This document shows positions 1-6,286 of a stretch of 6,342 bases of DNA, piece after piece. This stretch comes from Actinomycetes bacterium. Lineage in GTDB: Bacteria > Actinomycetota > Actinomycetes > Actinomycetales > JAJYRW01. The DNA lies in contig JAJYRW010000085.1 in assembly GCA_021793895.1 (NCBI GenBank), positions 1-6,342 on the forward strand, read 5' to 3'. Both the position numbers and the translations under genes were made by a program. Numbering within the stretch: position 1 is the first letter of the stretch; each line of letters opens with the position of its first letter. A model generated the notes under the pieces. It searched no databases, was not told the DNA's origin, and was given only the letters and a program-made list of their open reading frames with translations.

Positions 1-780
1 TCTCAACTGTCCCCACGGCACCGGAGCCGGCCCCGCCCCCGCCGCGGTTACGAGCACTTTGCCGCCCACTGTCACCATTTGCGCCGTGGCAGCGTAGTCC
101 ATAAGACCGGAGGTATCCCACACCACATCGACGCCCTGCGGCGCCGCAGCCAAAACTTTGCGCGCTAAATCAGTCGCGCGGTAATCCACCGCCACGTCAG
201 CGCCCGCCTCACGCACAGTTTGCAAATCCTTCGCGCCGGCCGAAGCAATCACCCGCGCCCCGACCCAGCGCGCCATGGCTACCGCGGCAGCGCCCACATT
301 CCCAGCGGCCCCACCCACAAACACCGTCTGTCCGGCGCGCAAGCCTGCGTGTGCAAACCACGCTAGGGCCGCAGTAGTTCCGGGATGGGCGATCGCGACC
401 GCATTTTCCTCAGGGACGCCGTCCAAAATTGGGTAGAGCCGATCTTCAGGTACGACGGCACGGGGGGCGAAACTTCCCTGGCGTCCGCCGTGCCCCAGCG
501 TGCACGCCCACACCCGATCCCCCATCGAAAAACGGGAAAATTTCGGTGCCCACTCCACCGCACCGACCAGGTCGCGCCCCAGCACCAGCGGCAGCGGCAC
601 CGGAGTGGGAAAGCGCCCGGAACGCACAAAAGTATCGACCGGATTGACGCAAGTCTCCGCCACGCCCACCACGATTTCATTCCCGCCCGGGCCGGCAATA
701 TTCAGCTCCCCGACTTCAATTTTGGACGGCGCCCCCAGCTCGCGTACGAACGCCGCCTGAACGTGGAGTTCTTTGCTCAT
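1..780 (-). CDS. Quinone oxidoreductase-like MDR family dehydrogenase (3' end cut by window)
   Basis: Reads in one open frame from ATG at 780 to the window edge, giving 260 residues with no stop; full-length family members are usually about 310-340 residues, so the C-terminus is missing. The N-terminal GroES-like part carries VNPVDTFVRSG (residues 45-55), a hallmark of the zeta-crystallin/QOR branch. The Rossmann part has FVGGAAGNVG (154-163), matching the AxxGxxG NADPH-binding loop, followed by GADVAVDY near 193-200 and GVDVVWDTSG near 216-225. The zinc-ligand pattern of classical alcohol dehydrogenases is absent. It is expected to be a cytosolic NADPH-dependent reductase of quinones or other activated carbonyls; the substrate cannot be predicted. 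It starts 28 bp after the Ltp-repeat gene, probably as the last visible operon member. The best Shine-Dalgarno candidate, GGGAG, is rather far (12 nt) from the ATG, so expression may rely partly on readthrough from upstream. Confidence 0.88.
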   Translation of the reverse strand, partial: MSKELHVQAAFVRELGAPSKIEVGELNIAGPGGNEIVVGVAETCVNPVDTFVRSGRFPTPVPLPLVLGRDLVGAVEWAPKFSRFSMGDRVWACTLGHGGRQGSFAPRAVVPEDRLYPILDGVPEENAVAIAHPGTTAALAWFAHAGLRAGQTVFVGGAAGNVGAAAVAMARWVGARVIASAGAKDLQTVREAGADVAVDYRATDLARKVLAAAPQGVDVVWDTSGLMDYAATAQMVTVGGKVLVTAAGAGPAPVPWGQLR

Positions 781-808
781 TTGCCCACGGTACTCCCGGC
801 CGGCGCTT

Positions 809-1555
809 TTAGAGCCCCAGATCCTCGGCTGCCTGCTCGGCTTGCGGTGAAGTAAATCCCTCATGGCGTAACTGGGTGATGAGTCGATCCCGCGAGAATC
901 GGAACGTGTCGTGAAATTCCTTCGCAAGAATGCGGGCTTGTTCTTCCCAGTCGGCGTTCAAAGATTCCACAGCCTGTTCGGCTTGCTCCGTGGTGAATCC
1001 GATGCGCTCTAGGTGCTCAATGAGACCCGATTCCGATGAGGGCGTGTGCTCCAAAACGCTGTGGGCGGCTTCTTGCGCGCTACGATCCCAATCGATATCT
1101 AAGACGGCAATGGCGATTACAACGTCGTCGATATCGTGACCGGCCGCTTGTGTCAGCTCAATTAGATGGGCGCGGCCGATTGGCACCGCACCGAAAGTGG
1201 ATTTCGCTGAGCGCAGGGCCGCGGTTTGGGCTTCGGTTAGATCTTCCTGCGCGGGAACGTCCTTGGGGTCCGGCTCGGGCGGCGGAGAGAAAGATTCGGT
1301 TGCTGGCTCTTGCGGTGTGGGAGGCGTGGTTTCCGGCAGCGGCGCAGCATTATTATCATTATCTGCCGGGCTCGGCGCTGAGTCTTCTGGGGCAGCTTCG
1401 CCGGTCGCGGCGCCGGGATTAGTGGACCGGCCGCCATCCGATACGGAAAGTGTTACTAGGACGCCGGCGGTAAAAGCGACGATGGCAATAGCAGAAATGA
1501 TCGCCCAGCGTCGAAGATTAAAGGAGGCCCGCGGTGGCGTTTGTTCTTGCTGCAT
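809..1555 (-). CDS. Membrane-anchored protein with C-terminal Ltp-type helical repeats
   Basis: A 248-residue protein. After a short basic N-terminus (RASFNLRRW) there is one hydrophobic helix at about 18-38, then a Pro/Ala/Glu/Asp-rich low-complexity linker (about 40-105). The C-terminal region resembles the Ltp family (host cell surface-exposed lipoprotein, Pfam PF07553): a degenerate repeat at about 111-168 ending in LDIDWDRSAQEAA, a good repeat at about 174-218 (LIEHLERIGFTTEQAEQAV, then ADWEEQA), and a half repeat at 221-248 (LITQLRHEGFTSPQAEQAA). The name-giving member is the superinfection-exclusion lipoprotein of Streptococcus thermophilus phage TP-J34, but cellular actinobacterial and Firmicute homologues are common and mostly uncharacterised. 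The protein contains no cysteine, so there is no lipobox; it should stay anchored by the helix with its repeats outside. ATG at 1555 is chosen because the frame upstream lies inside the phosphatase gene. The gap to that gene is 17 bp, without a strong Shine-Dalgarno. Confidence 0.83.
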   Translation of the reverse strand: MQQEQTPPRASFNLRRWAIISAIAIVAFTAGVLVTLSVSDGGRSTNPGAATGEAAPEDSAPSPADNDNNAAPLPETTPPTPQEPATESFSPPPEPDPKDVPAQEDLTEAQTAALRSAKSTFGAVPIGRAHLIELTQAAGHDIDDVVIAIAVLDIDWDRSAQEAAHSVLEHTPSSESGLIEHLERIGFTTEQAEQAVESLNADWEEQARILAKEFHDTFRFSRDRLITQLRHEGFTSPQAEQAAEDLGL

Positions 1556-1572
1556 AGTCGAGAAAAAGTCCG

Positions 1573-2202
1573 TTATCCGGCTACTCCGGCCTTGGCGCCG
1601 GGCGGGCCCTGGTTGTAGCGCTTTAGCCGCAGGCTGCCTGATTCTCCGGGGTCCAGGATGGACCAGTGGGCGTTGCTTAAACCGACAAACGCGCCCCACT
1701 GTTCCAGCGGAAGTCCCAGGAGTTTCAACGTCGCGCCGCGCAAGGCGGCGCCGTGCCCCACAATGACCACCGTCCCCGTGGTTTGCTCGGCATGCTCCAG
1801 CACTGCAGCTGCCACGCGCTGGGCCAACTCGGGGCGCGTTTCGCCACCGCCGATGCGGATAAAGTCTCCGCGCCGCCAGGCGGCGTAGTCTTCGGGCCAT
1901 CCCGCCAAAATCTCCGGACGGGTTAGCCCTTCCCACGCCCCGGCGTCGATCTCGCGCAGCCGCTCATCCAGTTCGATGTTCAAACCGACGCGCTCGGCGA
2001 GCGCCTGCGCGGTTTGGGAGGCGCGGGAAAGATCAGAGCTAATGATGGCTGTAGGTTCCAACATGGCCAGATGGGTGGCCGCGTTTTCGGCCTGCTTATA
2101 GCCGACTTCATCGAGCGGGATGTCGATTTGGCCTTGAAAGCGACCTTCAAGGTTGTACTGAGTGCGCCCATGACGCCACAGGATGACGCGGTCCGCGCTC
2201 AC
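1573..2202 (-). CDS. Histidine phosphatase family protein, probable glucosyl-3-phosphoglycerate phosphatase (GpgP-like)
   Basis: A 209-residue protein of the phosphoglycerate mutase-like histidine phosphatase superfamily. RHGRTQYN holds the phospho-accepting His11 with Arg10. SSDLSRA supplies Arg60, RLREIDAGAWEG supplies the acid Glu84, and VIVGHGAALRG supplies the second His150, so the catalytic set is complete. Short RxQGQxDxPL spacing and the absence of mutase-type insertions favour a phosphatase over a glycolytic mutase. In M. tuberculosis the gene next to rsfS (Rv2420c) and nadD (Rv2421c) is Rv2419c, GpgP, which dephosphorylates glucosyl-3-phosphoglycerate on the way to glucosylglycerate and methylglucose lipopolysaccharides. 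The same neighbourhood and the similar C-terminal motif (LP..W.A..G..NA.W) suggest orthology, but the substrate is inferred. The start is GTG at 2202, overlapping the rsfS stop by 4 nt (GTGA) and preceded by GAGGTGAG, a good Shine-Dalgarno. Confidence 0.93.
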   Translation of the reverse strand: MSADRVILWRHGRTQYNLEGRFQGQIDIPLDEVGYKQAENAATHLAMLEPTAIISSDLSRASQTAQALAERVGLNIELDERLREIDAGAWEGLTRPEILAGWPEDYAAWRRGDFIRIGGGETRPELAQRVAAAVLEHAEQTTGTVVIVGHGAALRGATLKLLGLPLEQWGAFVGLSNAHWSILDPGESGSLRLKRYNQGPPGAKAGVAG

Positions 2203-2573
2203 TTACTCACCTCAAGGTCGGGAAGGTCGATGAAATCGCAATCTTTCCACAGCCGTTCCAAGTCGTAAAACAGTCGGTCTTCGGCGTGTTGGACGTGCAC
2301 GACAATGTCGCCAAAATCGAGCAGGACCCAGCGTAGATCCTCATAGCCTTCGCGGCGGAGCGCAGAAATTTCATAATCGCGGCGCAGATTGGCTTCAATG
2401 CGATCAACTACGCCGCGCACCTGGCGCTCGGTTGCGGCCGAGGCGACCAAGAAAACGTCGGTCAAAGCCAGCCGGTCTGCCACATCGATAGCAATAATTT
2501 CTTCCGCATTAACCTCAGCTGCGGCCGCTGCAGCGGCGCGAGCCAGTTCAATGGCTTTTTCAGTTGCGGGCAC
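2199..2573 (-). CDS. rsfS: Ribosome silencing factor RsfS
   Basis: A 124-residue protein of the RsfS/Iojap (DUF143) family, a normal length for the family. The conserved core is present: IDVADRLALTDVFLVASA (29-46), the segment TERQVRGVVDRIE (48-60), then WVLLDFGDIVVHV (82-94) and RLFYDLERLW (100-109). RsfS binds ribosomal protein uL14 on the free 50S subunit and blocks joining with 30S, reducing translation in stationary phase or starvation. The N-terminal segment has an alanine run (residues 13-19). The start is GTG at 2573, whose first base is also the last base of the upstream TAG stop. AGGAG lies 5 nt before it, a strong Shine-Dalgarno, so translation is probably coupled to the upstream membrane-protein gene. 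Close association with nadD is conserved across many bacteria. Confidence 0.97.
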   Translation of the reverse strand: MPATEKAIELARAAAAAAAEVNAEEIIAIDVADRLALTDVFLVASAATERQVRGVVDRIEANLRRDYEISALRREGYEDLRWVLLDFGDIVVHVQHAEDRLFYDLERLWKDCDFIDLPDLEVSK

Positions 2574-4063
2574 TAATCTCCTAAGGGAATTTTTAAACCA
2601 GTAATAGTAATAACTGAGGCTGCAGCCGCGCCGGCATCAGTTTGGTCAATGATGAGCCAAACGAGCGCGCCAAGCACAAACGCGATGATCATCAAAACTA
2701 GAAGGCGGAGCCAGGTGAACATCGGCTCGTATTCTTCTTCGTCCTCATCATCGTGAACCTCAGCGGCGGGGGTTGTGGGTTGGGGCGGTCGCGCCTGCGC
2801 GCCGGGAAAGACCGAGCCAGATGGGGGCCCCACCGTCGGGCCGCGCGATGCGCTACTGCCCGGCCAGCGAGTGGGCGCGGTGCTCATACCGGAAATGCCA
2901 CCCGATTCGGTGCCGCGTGGGGGCACCGAGGGGGTGAAATCTTCTGCGGCCGCCGCAGTTTCTCCGGCGTGCGGAGGTTTTGCAGCCTGTTCGGTTGCAC
3001 CGGCTTCTTGGGTGGCTGCCAACGTGCGCGCTCCCCAGGCGGGGGCGCGAAACGGAACGGCGGGACTTGCCGGCGTGATCGTTTCCGGCTCGTTGCTTGC
3101 GGCCTCGGAGGTCGGCTCGGCACTTGTGGCTTGAGACGAGGAGTCCGCACTTGCAGCTTCGGGGGACTCAGCGGTGGCACCCGGAATAGATGGCCACACA
3201 CTTTCACCCGGAGCCGTTTGCAAAATCGGTGAGAGCTCACCGGTCTCTTCGACCGTGCGGATCGCCTGGACACCAGCCGGTGGCCGCACATGGGGATGAT
3301 CATGGGCTTGGGGCTGCGGGCGCTGGGCTTGGGGCTGCTGGGGCTGCGGGCGCTGGGTTTGGGGCTGCTCGGGTTGTGGCTGAGCCGGTGGCCCTTGTTG
3401 CGGTGGCGCCGATTGCTGCTCCCGGGTGAAGTCTTCTTCCAGGTCCTCTGAAGTGGCATGCCAGTTTTGCGGGGCGGGATAAAAGCCCGGACGAGACTGT
3501 TCTGCCGCGGGGAAAATCGACTGTCGGTCCGGCCCACCCTGATCTGCGGGCGCGGGCTGTTGCGCAGCTGCGCGTTGATCGGCAGCTGCACGTTGATCGG
3601 CGGCGGCACGCTCCTGGGCGACACGGGCCTGGGCCTCACGCTGCTCATAGGCTGCCCGCTGTTCCTGCGCTGCTCGCTGCTGCGCTGCAAGTTCTTGTTC
3701 GCGTCGCGCCTGCGCGGCCTTGCGTTCCGCGGCCCGGCGCTGCGCCTCAGCAGCTTGACGCTGCGCCGTCTCACGTTCGGCGGCTTGCTGTTCGGCCGTA
3801 GCGCGCTCCTGTGCAGCGCGGGCCTGGGCCTCGCGCTGGGCCGCTTCGCGCTGGGCGGCTTCGCGCTGGGCGGCTTCGCGTAATTGGCGCCGCGTCATGG
3901 TCGGACGCGTCGGAGGCGGGGGCAGCGTCGAGTCGCCGCTGACCTGCGCGGCAGAAGATGCCTGATCAGCCGGCGGAGTCGGTTCCTGCGCCGCTTGACG
4001 CGCCTGTTCCATCTCGCGGAGCTGACGTCGCGTCAATCTAGGACGCTCAGGGCTCTCACTCAT
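2573..4063 (-). CDS. Large Ala/Gln/Pro-rich protein with coiled-coil-like region and single C-terminal transmembrane helix; function unknown
   Basis: A 496-residue protein of unknown function. Layout: two copies of a basic TRRQLRE motif (11-17 and 57-63); a long Ala/Gln/Arg/Glu-rich helical, probably coiled-coil segment (about 58-168) with AAQRE and AAADQR repeats; a Pro/Gln-rich stretch (about 217-253); a Ser/Ala/Pro/Glu/Thr-rich disordered part (about 260-435); a strongly acidic patch, DDEDEEEYE (438-446); one membrane helix at about 450-472; and a short external tail of about 24 residues. There is no N-terminal signal peptide, so the long part is predicted to be cytoplasmic, with the protein held by its C-terminal helix. 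ATG at 4063 is preferred over an in-frame start at 4108, because GGGGAAG precedes it at proper spacing and it overlaps the nadD end by only 8 nt. The basic N-terminal motifs suggest binding to an acidic or nucleic-acid partner, but no function can be assigned. Codon-level low complexity makes homology searches unreliable here. Confidence 0.9.
   Translation of the reverse strand: MSESPERPRLTRRQLREMEQARQAAQEPTPPADQASSAAQVSGDSTLPPPPTRPTMTRRQLREAAQREAAQREAAQREAQARAAQERATAEQQAAERETAQRQAAEAQRRAAERKAAQARREQELAAQQRAAQEQRAAYEQREAQARVAQERAAADQRAAADQRAAAQQPAPADQGGPDRQSIFPAAEQSRPGFYPAPQNWHATSEDLEEDFTREQQSAPPQQGPPAQPQPEQPQTQRPQPQQPQAQRPQPQAHDHPHVRPPAGVQAIRTVEETGELSPILQTAPGESVWPSIPGATAESPEAASADSSSQATSAEPTSEAASNEPETITPASPAVPFRAPAWGARTLAATQEAGATEQAAKPPHAGETAAAAEDFTPSVPPRGTESGGISGMSTAPTRWPGSSASRGPTVGPPSGSVFPGAQARPPQPTTPAAEVHDDEDEEEYEPMFTWLRLLVLMIIAFVLGALVWLIIDQTDAGAAAASVITITGLKIPLGD
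3310..3369 (-). repeat. Two tandem 30-bp units in the Pro/Gln-rich segment
   Basis: Copies at 3310-3339 and 3340-3369 match except at one base (3328 versus 3358). They encode the QRPQPQ-containing stretch at about residues 232-252 of the large membrane protein. The near-identity at DNA level points to a recent duplication. Confidence 0.93.
3572..3607 (-). repeat. Two tandem 18-bp units encoding AAADQR
   Basis: Residues 153-158 and 159-164 of the large membrane protein repeat AAADQR, and the DNA copies differ only at wobble positions (GATCAACG is shared). The units close the Ala/Gln/Arg-rich helical segment. Confidence 0.85.
3830..3874 (-). repeat. Three tandem 15-bp units encoding AAQRE
   Basis: Units GCCGCCCAGCGCGAA at 3874-3860 and 3859-3845 are identical; the third at 3844-3830 differs at two wobble positions. 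They encode residues 64-78 of the large membrane protein, directly after its second TRRQLRE motif. In-frame 15-bp units can expand or contract without breaking the gene. Confidence 0.9.
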
Positions 4064-4658
4064 CACTTCCCCGATACAAGTTGTGCTTCGCAATGTGCTG
4101 GACAACACCGTCTGGCACTAGGTACCACACGGGTCGACCGGCTTTTACCCGCTTACGGCAGTCGGTGGAAGAGATCGCCATGGCTGGGATTTCCACCAGC
4201 GAGACACCGTTATTTGGTAAGCCTTGATCGGACAACTCGTGACCTGGTCGCGTGACCCCCACAAAATGGGCCAATGGCCACAATTCATCCGCGTTTTTCC
4301 ATGTCAAAATCTGCGCTAGCGCATCGGCACCGGTGATAAAAAACAGCTGACTTTCGGGCCGTTGAGCTTGCAGATCTCTGAGCGTATCCACCGTATAGGT
4401 TACGCCAGGGCGATCAATATCGACGCGAGAAACCGTGAATCTCGGGTTCGATGCCGTTGCCACCACACACATTAAATAGCGGTGTTCAGCGGTACTGAGA
4501 TCTTCGTGTTTGCCCTGCGGCTTTCCGGTGGGTACGAAAATTACTTCATCAAGATCAAACCGGTTTGCAACTTCACTTGCCGCCACCAAGTGGCCGTGGT
4601 GGATGGGATCGAAGGTTCCGCCCATCACGCCCACCCGTTTTGGCTGCGCGCCAGTCAC
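4056..4658 (-). CDS. nadD: Nicotinate-nucleotide adenylyltransferase NadD
   Basis: A 200-residue protein of typical length. It adenylates nicotinate mononucleotide with ATP to form deamido-NAD in the cytosolic NAD synthesis pathway. The nucleotidylyltransferase signature [11 protein letters not shown] is at 13-23 and contains the HxGH motif. [10 protein letters not shown] (41-50), FITGADAL (107-114) and the C-terminal [10 protein letters not shown] (162-171) with [18 protein letters not shown] (178-195) are also family hallmarks. The most likely start is GTG at 4658, because it keeps the first beta strand (KRVGVMGG) with some residues before it; later GTG/ATG codons at 4634-4625 would cut into that strand. 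The Shine-Dalgarno is weak (GAGACGA). The gene follows the small membrane protein by 30 bp and overlaps the next gene by 8 nt, so it sits near the head of the operon. Confidence 0.97.
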   Translation of the reverse strand: MTGAQPKRVGVMGGTFDPIHHGHLVAASEVANRFDLDEVIFVPTGKPQGKHEDLSTAEHRYLMCVVATASNPRFTVSRVDIDRPGVTYTVDTLRDLQAQRPESQLFFITGADALAQILTWKNADELWPLAHFVGVTRPGHELSDQGLPNNGVSLVEIPAMAISSTDCRKRVKAGRPVWYLVPDGVVQHIAKHNLYRGSDE

Positions 4659-4688
4659 TTGTTCGTCTCAAAAAATCAGATCGTTTGA

Positions 4689-4832
4689 TTACTTGTGGCG
4701 CGTTCCCACGTTCTTAAAAGCCAATGTAACCATCAGACCGAAGATGGATATTCCAAGAACCACCAGACCAAAAACGATTGGCGGCACTGCCAAAGAGGAG
4801 CCTTCAGCAGCTTCGGCAAAAACGGACAGCAT
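4689..4832 (-). CDS. Small single-pass membrane protein, 47 residues
   Basis: A short reading frame of 47 residues between proA and nadD. It has a short N-terminus with acidic residues (FAEAAEGSS), one hydrophobic helix at about 17-39 containing PPIVFGLVVLGISIFGL, and a basic C-terminus (FKNVGTRHK). By the positive-inside rule the C-terminus should face the cytoplasm. Support for it being a real gene is the GAGG Shine-Dalgarno 7 nt before the ATG, the clean membrane-helix architecture, and the 30-bp spacing to nadD. From memory, short proteins with a PPxxFG helix and an ending like FKNVGxRH recur upstream of nadD in other actinobacteria; this is recollection, not a search. Function is unknown. 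Confidence 0.78.
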   Translation of the reverse strand: MLSVFAEAAEGSSLAVPPIVFGLVVLGISIFGLMVTLAFKNVGTRHK

Positions 4833-4983
4833 GTATATACCTCACAAATTTGTGGTTTTGCACGGTTTAGGCACTTCAGCGCCGTAATGTCCCTAGTCTT
4901 GCATGTTCAACGCGTTCTCGTTAGTCCTCCACCCCGCTTCAGCGTAATAAGAGAGCTAACTTCACGCTCGGCTAAATATCGGC
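4833..4983 (-). other. Intergenic region between proA and the nadD operon, possible promoter region
   Basis: 151 bp with lower GC than the genes around it. It contains a TTGAAC hexamer at about 4905-4910 on the minus strand without a good TANNNT partner at normal spacing, a GGAGG with no start codon at usable distance, a weak AGCGTGA/TTACGCT inverted repeat just after proA, and the 12-bp palindrome. A promoter for the downstream operon is plausible from its length and composition, but I cannot pin one down. Confidence 0.3.
4843..4854. promoter_or_regulatory. Perfect 12-bp palindrome upstream of the small membrane protein gene, possible operator
   Basis: CACAAATTTGTG is exactly self-complementary and AT-rich in GC-rich surroundings. 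Its minus-strand end forms the first base of the GAGG Shine-Dalgarno of the 47-residue gene. A dimeric regulator bound here, or a local RNA fold, could limit expression of the operon that follows. No matching known regulator site is recognised. Confidence 0.35.
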
Positions 4984-6273
4984 TTACGCCCGCACGTGGT
5001 TATCGCCCACCACCAGCCATTTCGTGGTCGTTAACTCAGCAAGCCCCATGGGTCCACGCGCATGGAGCTTTTGCGTTGAAATCCCAATTTCGGCGCCGAG
5101 TCCAAATTCGCCGCCATCGGTGAAACGGGTGGAGGCGTTGACCATTACGGCGGCCGAATCCACCTCGGCCATGAACCTCTCGCTAGCGGTAACGTCCGAG
5201 GTAAAAATTGCATCCGTGTGGCCCGATGACCAGGTACGAATATGTTCTAGCGCCGCATCGAAGTCTGACACCACGGCCATCGCCACGTCGTTGTCCAGAT
5301 ACTCTGTGCCCCAGTCCTCGTCGGTAGCCGCAACCAGATCGGCCGTCTTGGGGGCCAGTTCTGCGACCTTCGCATCGGCGTGGATGCGCGTATCCACCGC
5401 TGCTAGGGCACTGACGATGGCGGGCACAAACCGGTCAGCCGCATCGGCGTGCACCAAGATTGTTTCCGCAGCATTACACACCGAGGGACGGTGGACCTTG
5501 GAATTCACAATTGCGGGCAAGGATTTTTCCACATCCGCCGACGCGTCAACGTATACGTGGCAGTTGCCCACCCCGGTTTCAATCACGGGAACCACCGATT
5601 CGCGCACGACCGTCGAGATCAGCCCTGCTCCCCCGCGGGGCACGAGCACGTCCACTAGACCGAACGCCCGCATGAGCGCCACCGCCCCCAGCCGGCCAAA
5701 CTCATCTACGGTTTGCACCAGATCCGCCGGCAATCCCTGGGCTTCCAGGGCGCCGCGCAGTACCGAAATAATGGCGCGGTTGGAGTCCTCCGCAGCAGAG
5801 CCACCGCGCAAGATCACCGCATTGCCTGACTTCAGGGCTAATCCGGCCGCATCCACCGTCACGTTCGGGCGTGCCTCATAGATCATGCCGACCACGCCCA
5901 TGGGGACGCGCACCTGCCGCAGGCGCAGCCCGTTTGGCAGCGTGGAGCCGCGCACGACCTCTCCCACGGGATCGGGCAGCGCGGCTAGTTCGCGCAGCGC
6001 ATCCGCAATCCCTTTAATGCGCCCCTCGTCGAGGCGCAGGCGATCGAGTAGGCCGGCTACCAGCCCGTTTTCTTCTCCGCGCCGCAGGTCCTCGGCGTTT
6101 GCCGCCACGATCTGGGCGGTAGCTGCCTCCAGCGCGTCGGCCATCGCCTGCAGGGCGGCGTCTTTTGTTGCGCGCGTGGCGGTGGCGAGCACGCGCGCTG
6201 CGGCCCGCGAGTTGCGGCAAATCGTTGCTACTTGCTCTTGAACGTCGACATCGACGGCTGCTTCGGTGGTCAT
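4984..6273 (-). CDS. proA: Glutamate-5-semialdehyde dehydrogenase (gamma-glutamyl phosphate reductase) ProA
   Basis: A 429-residue protein of the aldehyde dehydrogenase superfamily, slightly longer than the usual 415-420 because of an N-terminal extension. It reduces gamma-glutamyl phosphate with NADPH to glutamate-5-semialdehyde, the second step of proline synthesis. Visible hallmarks are [21 protein letters not shown] (123-143), [15 protein letters not shown] (147-161), VPRGGAGLI (211-219), the catalytic cysteine Cys266 in [11 protein letters not shown] (261-271), and [18 protein letters not shown] near the C-terminus. The ATG at 6273 is the first in the frame. Only AGG, 4 nt upstream, could serve as a weak Shine-Dalgarno; a TATCCT box ends 7 nt before the ATG and could indicate a leaderless transcript. 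proB is not within this window. A 151-bp gap separates proA from the next gene, so the two may be separate transcription units. Confidence 0.98.
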   Translation of the reverse strand: MTTEAAVDVDVQEQVATICRNSRAAARVLATATRATKDAALQAMADALEAATAQIVAANAEDLRRGEENGLVAGLLDRLRLDEGRIKGIADALRELAALPDPVGEVVRGSTLPNGLRLRQVRVPMGVVGMIYEARPNVTVDAAGLALKSGNAVILRGGSAAEDSNRAIISVLRGALEAQGLPADLVQTVDEFGRLGAVALMRAFGLVDVLVPRGGAGLISTVVRESVVPVIETGVGNCHVYVDASADVEKSLPAIVNSKVHRPSVCNAAETILVHADAADRFVPAIVSALAAVDTRIHADAKVAELAPKTADLVAATDEDWGTEYLDNDVAMAVVSDFDAALEHIRTWSSGHTDAIFTSDVTASERFMAEVDSAAVMVNASTRFTDGGEFGLGAEIGISTQKLHARGPMGLAELTTTKWLVVGDNHVRA

Positions 6274-6280
6274 AGCGCCT

Positions 6281-6286
6281 AGGATA
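6281..6286 (-). promoter_or_regulatory. Possible -10 box of proA (leaderless arrangement)
   Basis: TATCCT on the minus strand fits the actinobacterial TANNNT pattern and is followed by AGGCGCT and then the proA ATG. A 7-nt distance would place transcription start at or next to the A of the ATG. No convincing -35 element lies at 16-18 bp, and a chance match is possible in 69 bp of upstream sequence. Confidence 0.3.

Noticed and set aside
781..808. CCGGCCGG palindrome between the Ltp gene and the oxidoreductase gene as a terminator or operator
   Set aside because: Short GC-only palindromes are common in this composition, there is no loop or T-run, and the gap is only 28 bp.
385..855. A 156-codon plus-strand open frame opposite the quinone oxidoreductase gene
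   Set aside because: The opposite strand encodes a clear QOR-family protein with conserved motifs throughout; this frame has none.
1556..1936. N-terminal extension of the Ltp-repeat protein back to 1936
   Set aside because: This part lies inside the phosphatase gene in another frame and reads as Arg/Ala-rich shadow sequence; the ATG at 1555 starts a normal membrane-anchor segment.
2884..3774. A 296-codon minus-strand frame overlapping the large membrane protein gene
   Set aside because: The product is Arg/Pro/Ser-rich low complexity from an alternative frame of a repeat-rich gene; the chosen frame has a good ribosome site, operon overlaps and a real membrane helix.
3310..3874. Regularly repeated DNA as a possible CRISPR array
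   Set aside because: The repeats are contiguous, in frame and encode repeated residues; there are no unique spacers between them.
4949..4976. AGCGTGA...TTACGCT inverted repeat after proA as a terminator
   Set aside because: The stem is only about 7 pairs including a wobble, the loop is about 14 nt and no T-run follows, so it does not support an intrinsic terminator.
5024..5881. A 285-codon plus-strand open frame opposite proA
   Set aside because: It lies fully antisense to a certain gene, is rich in Ser/Ala/Thr/Arg as expected from a shadow frame in high-GC DNA, and shows no recognised domain.
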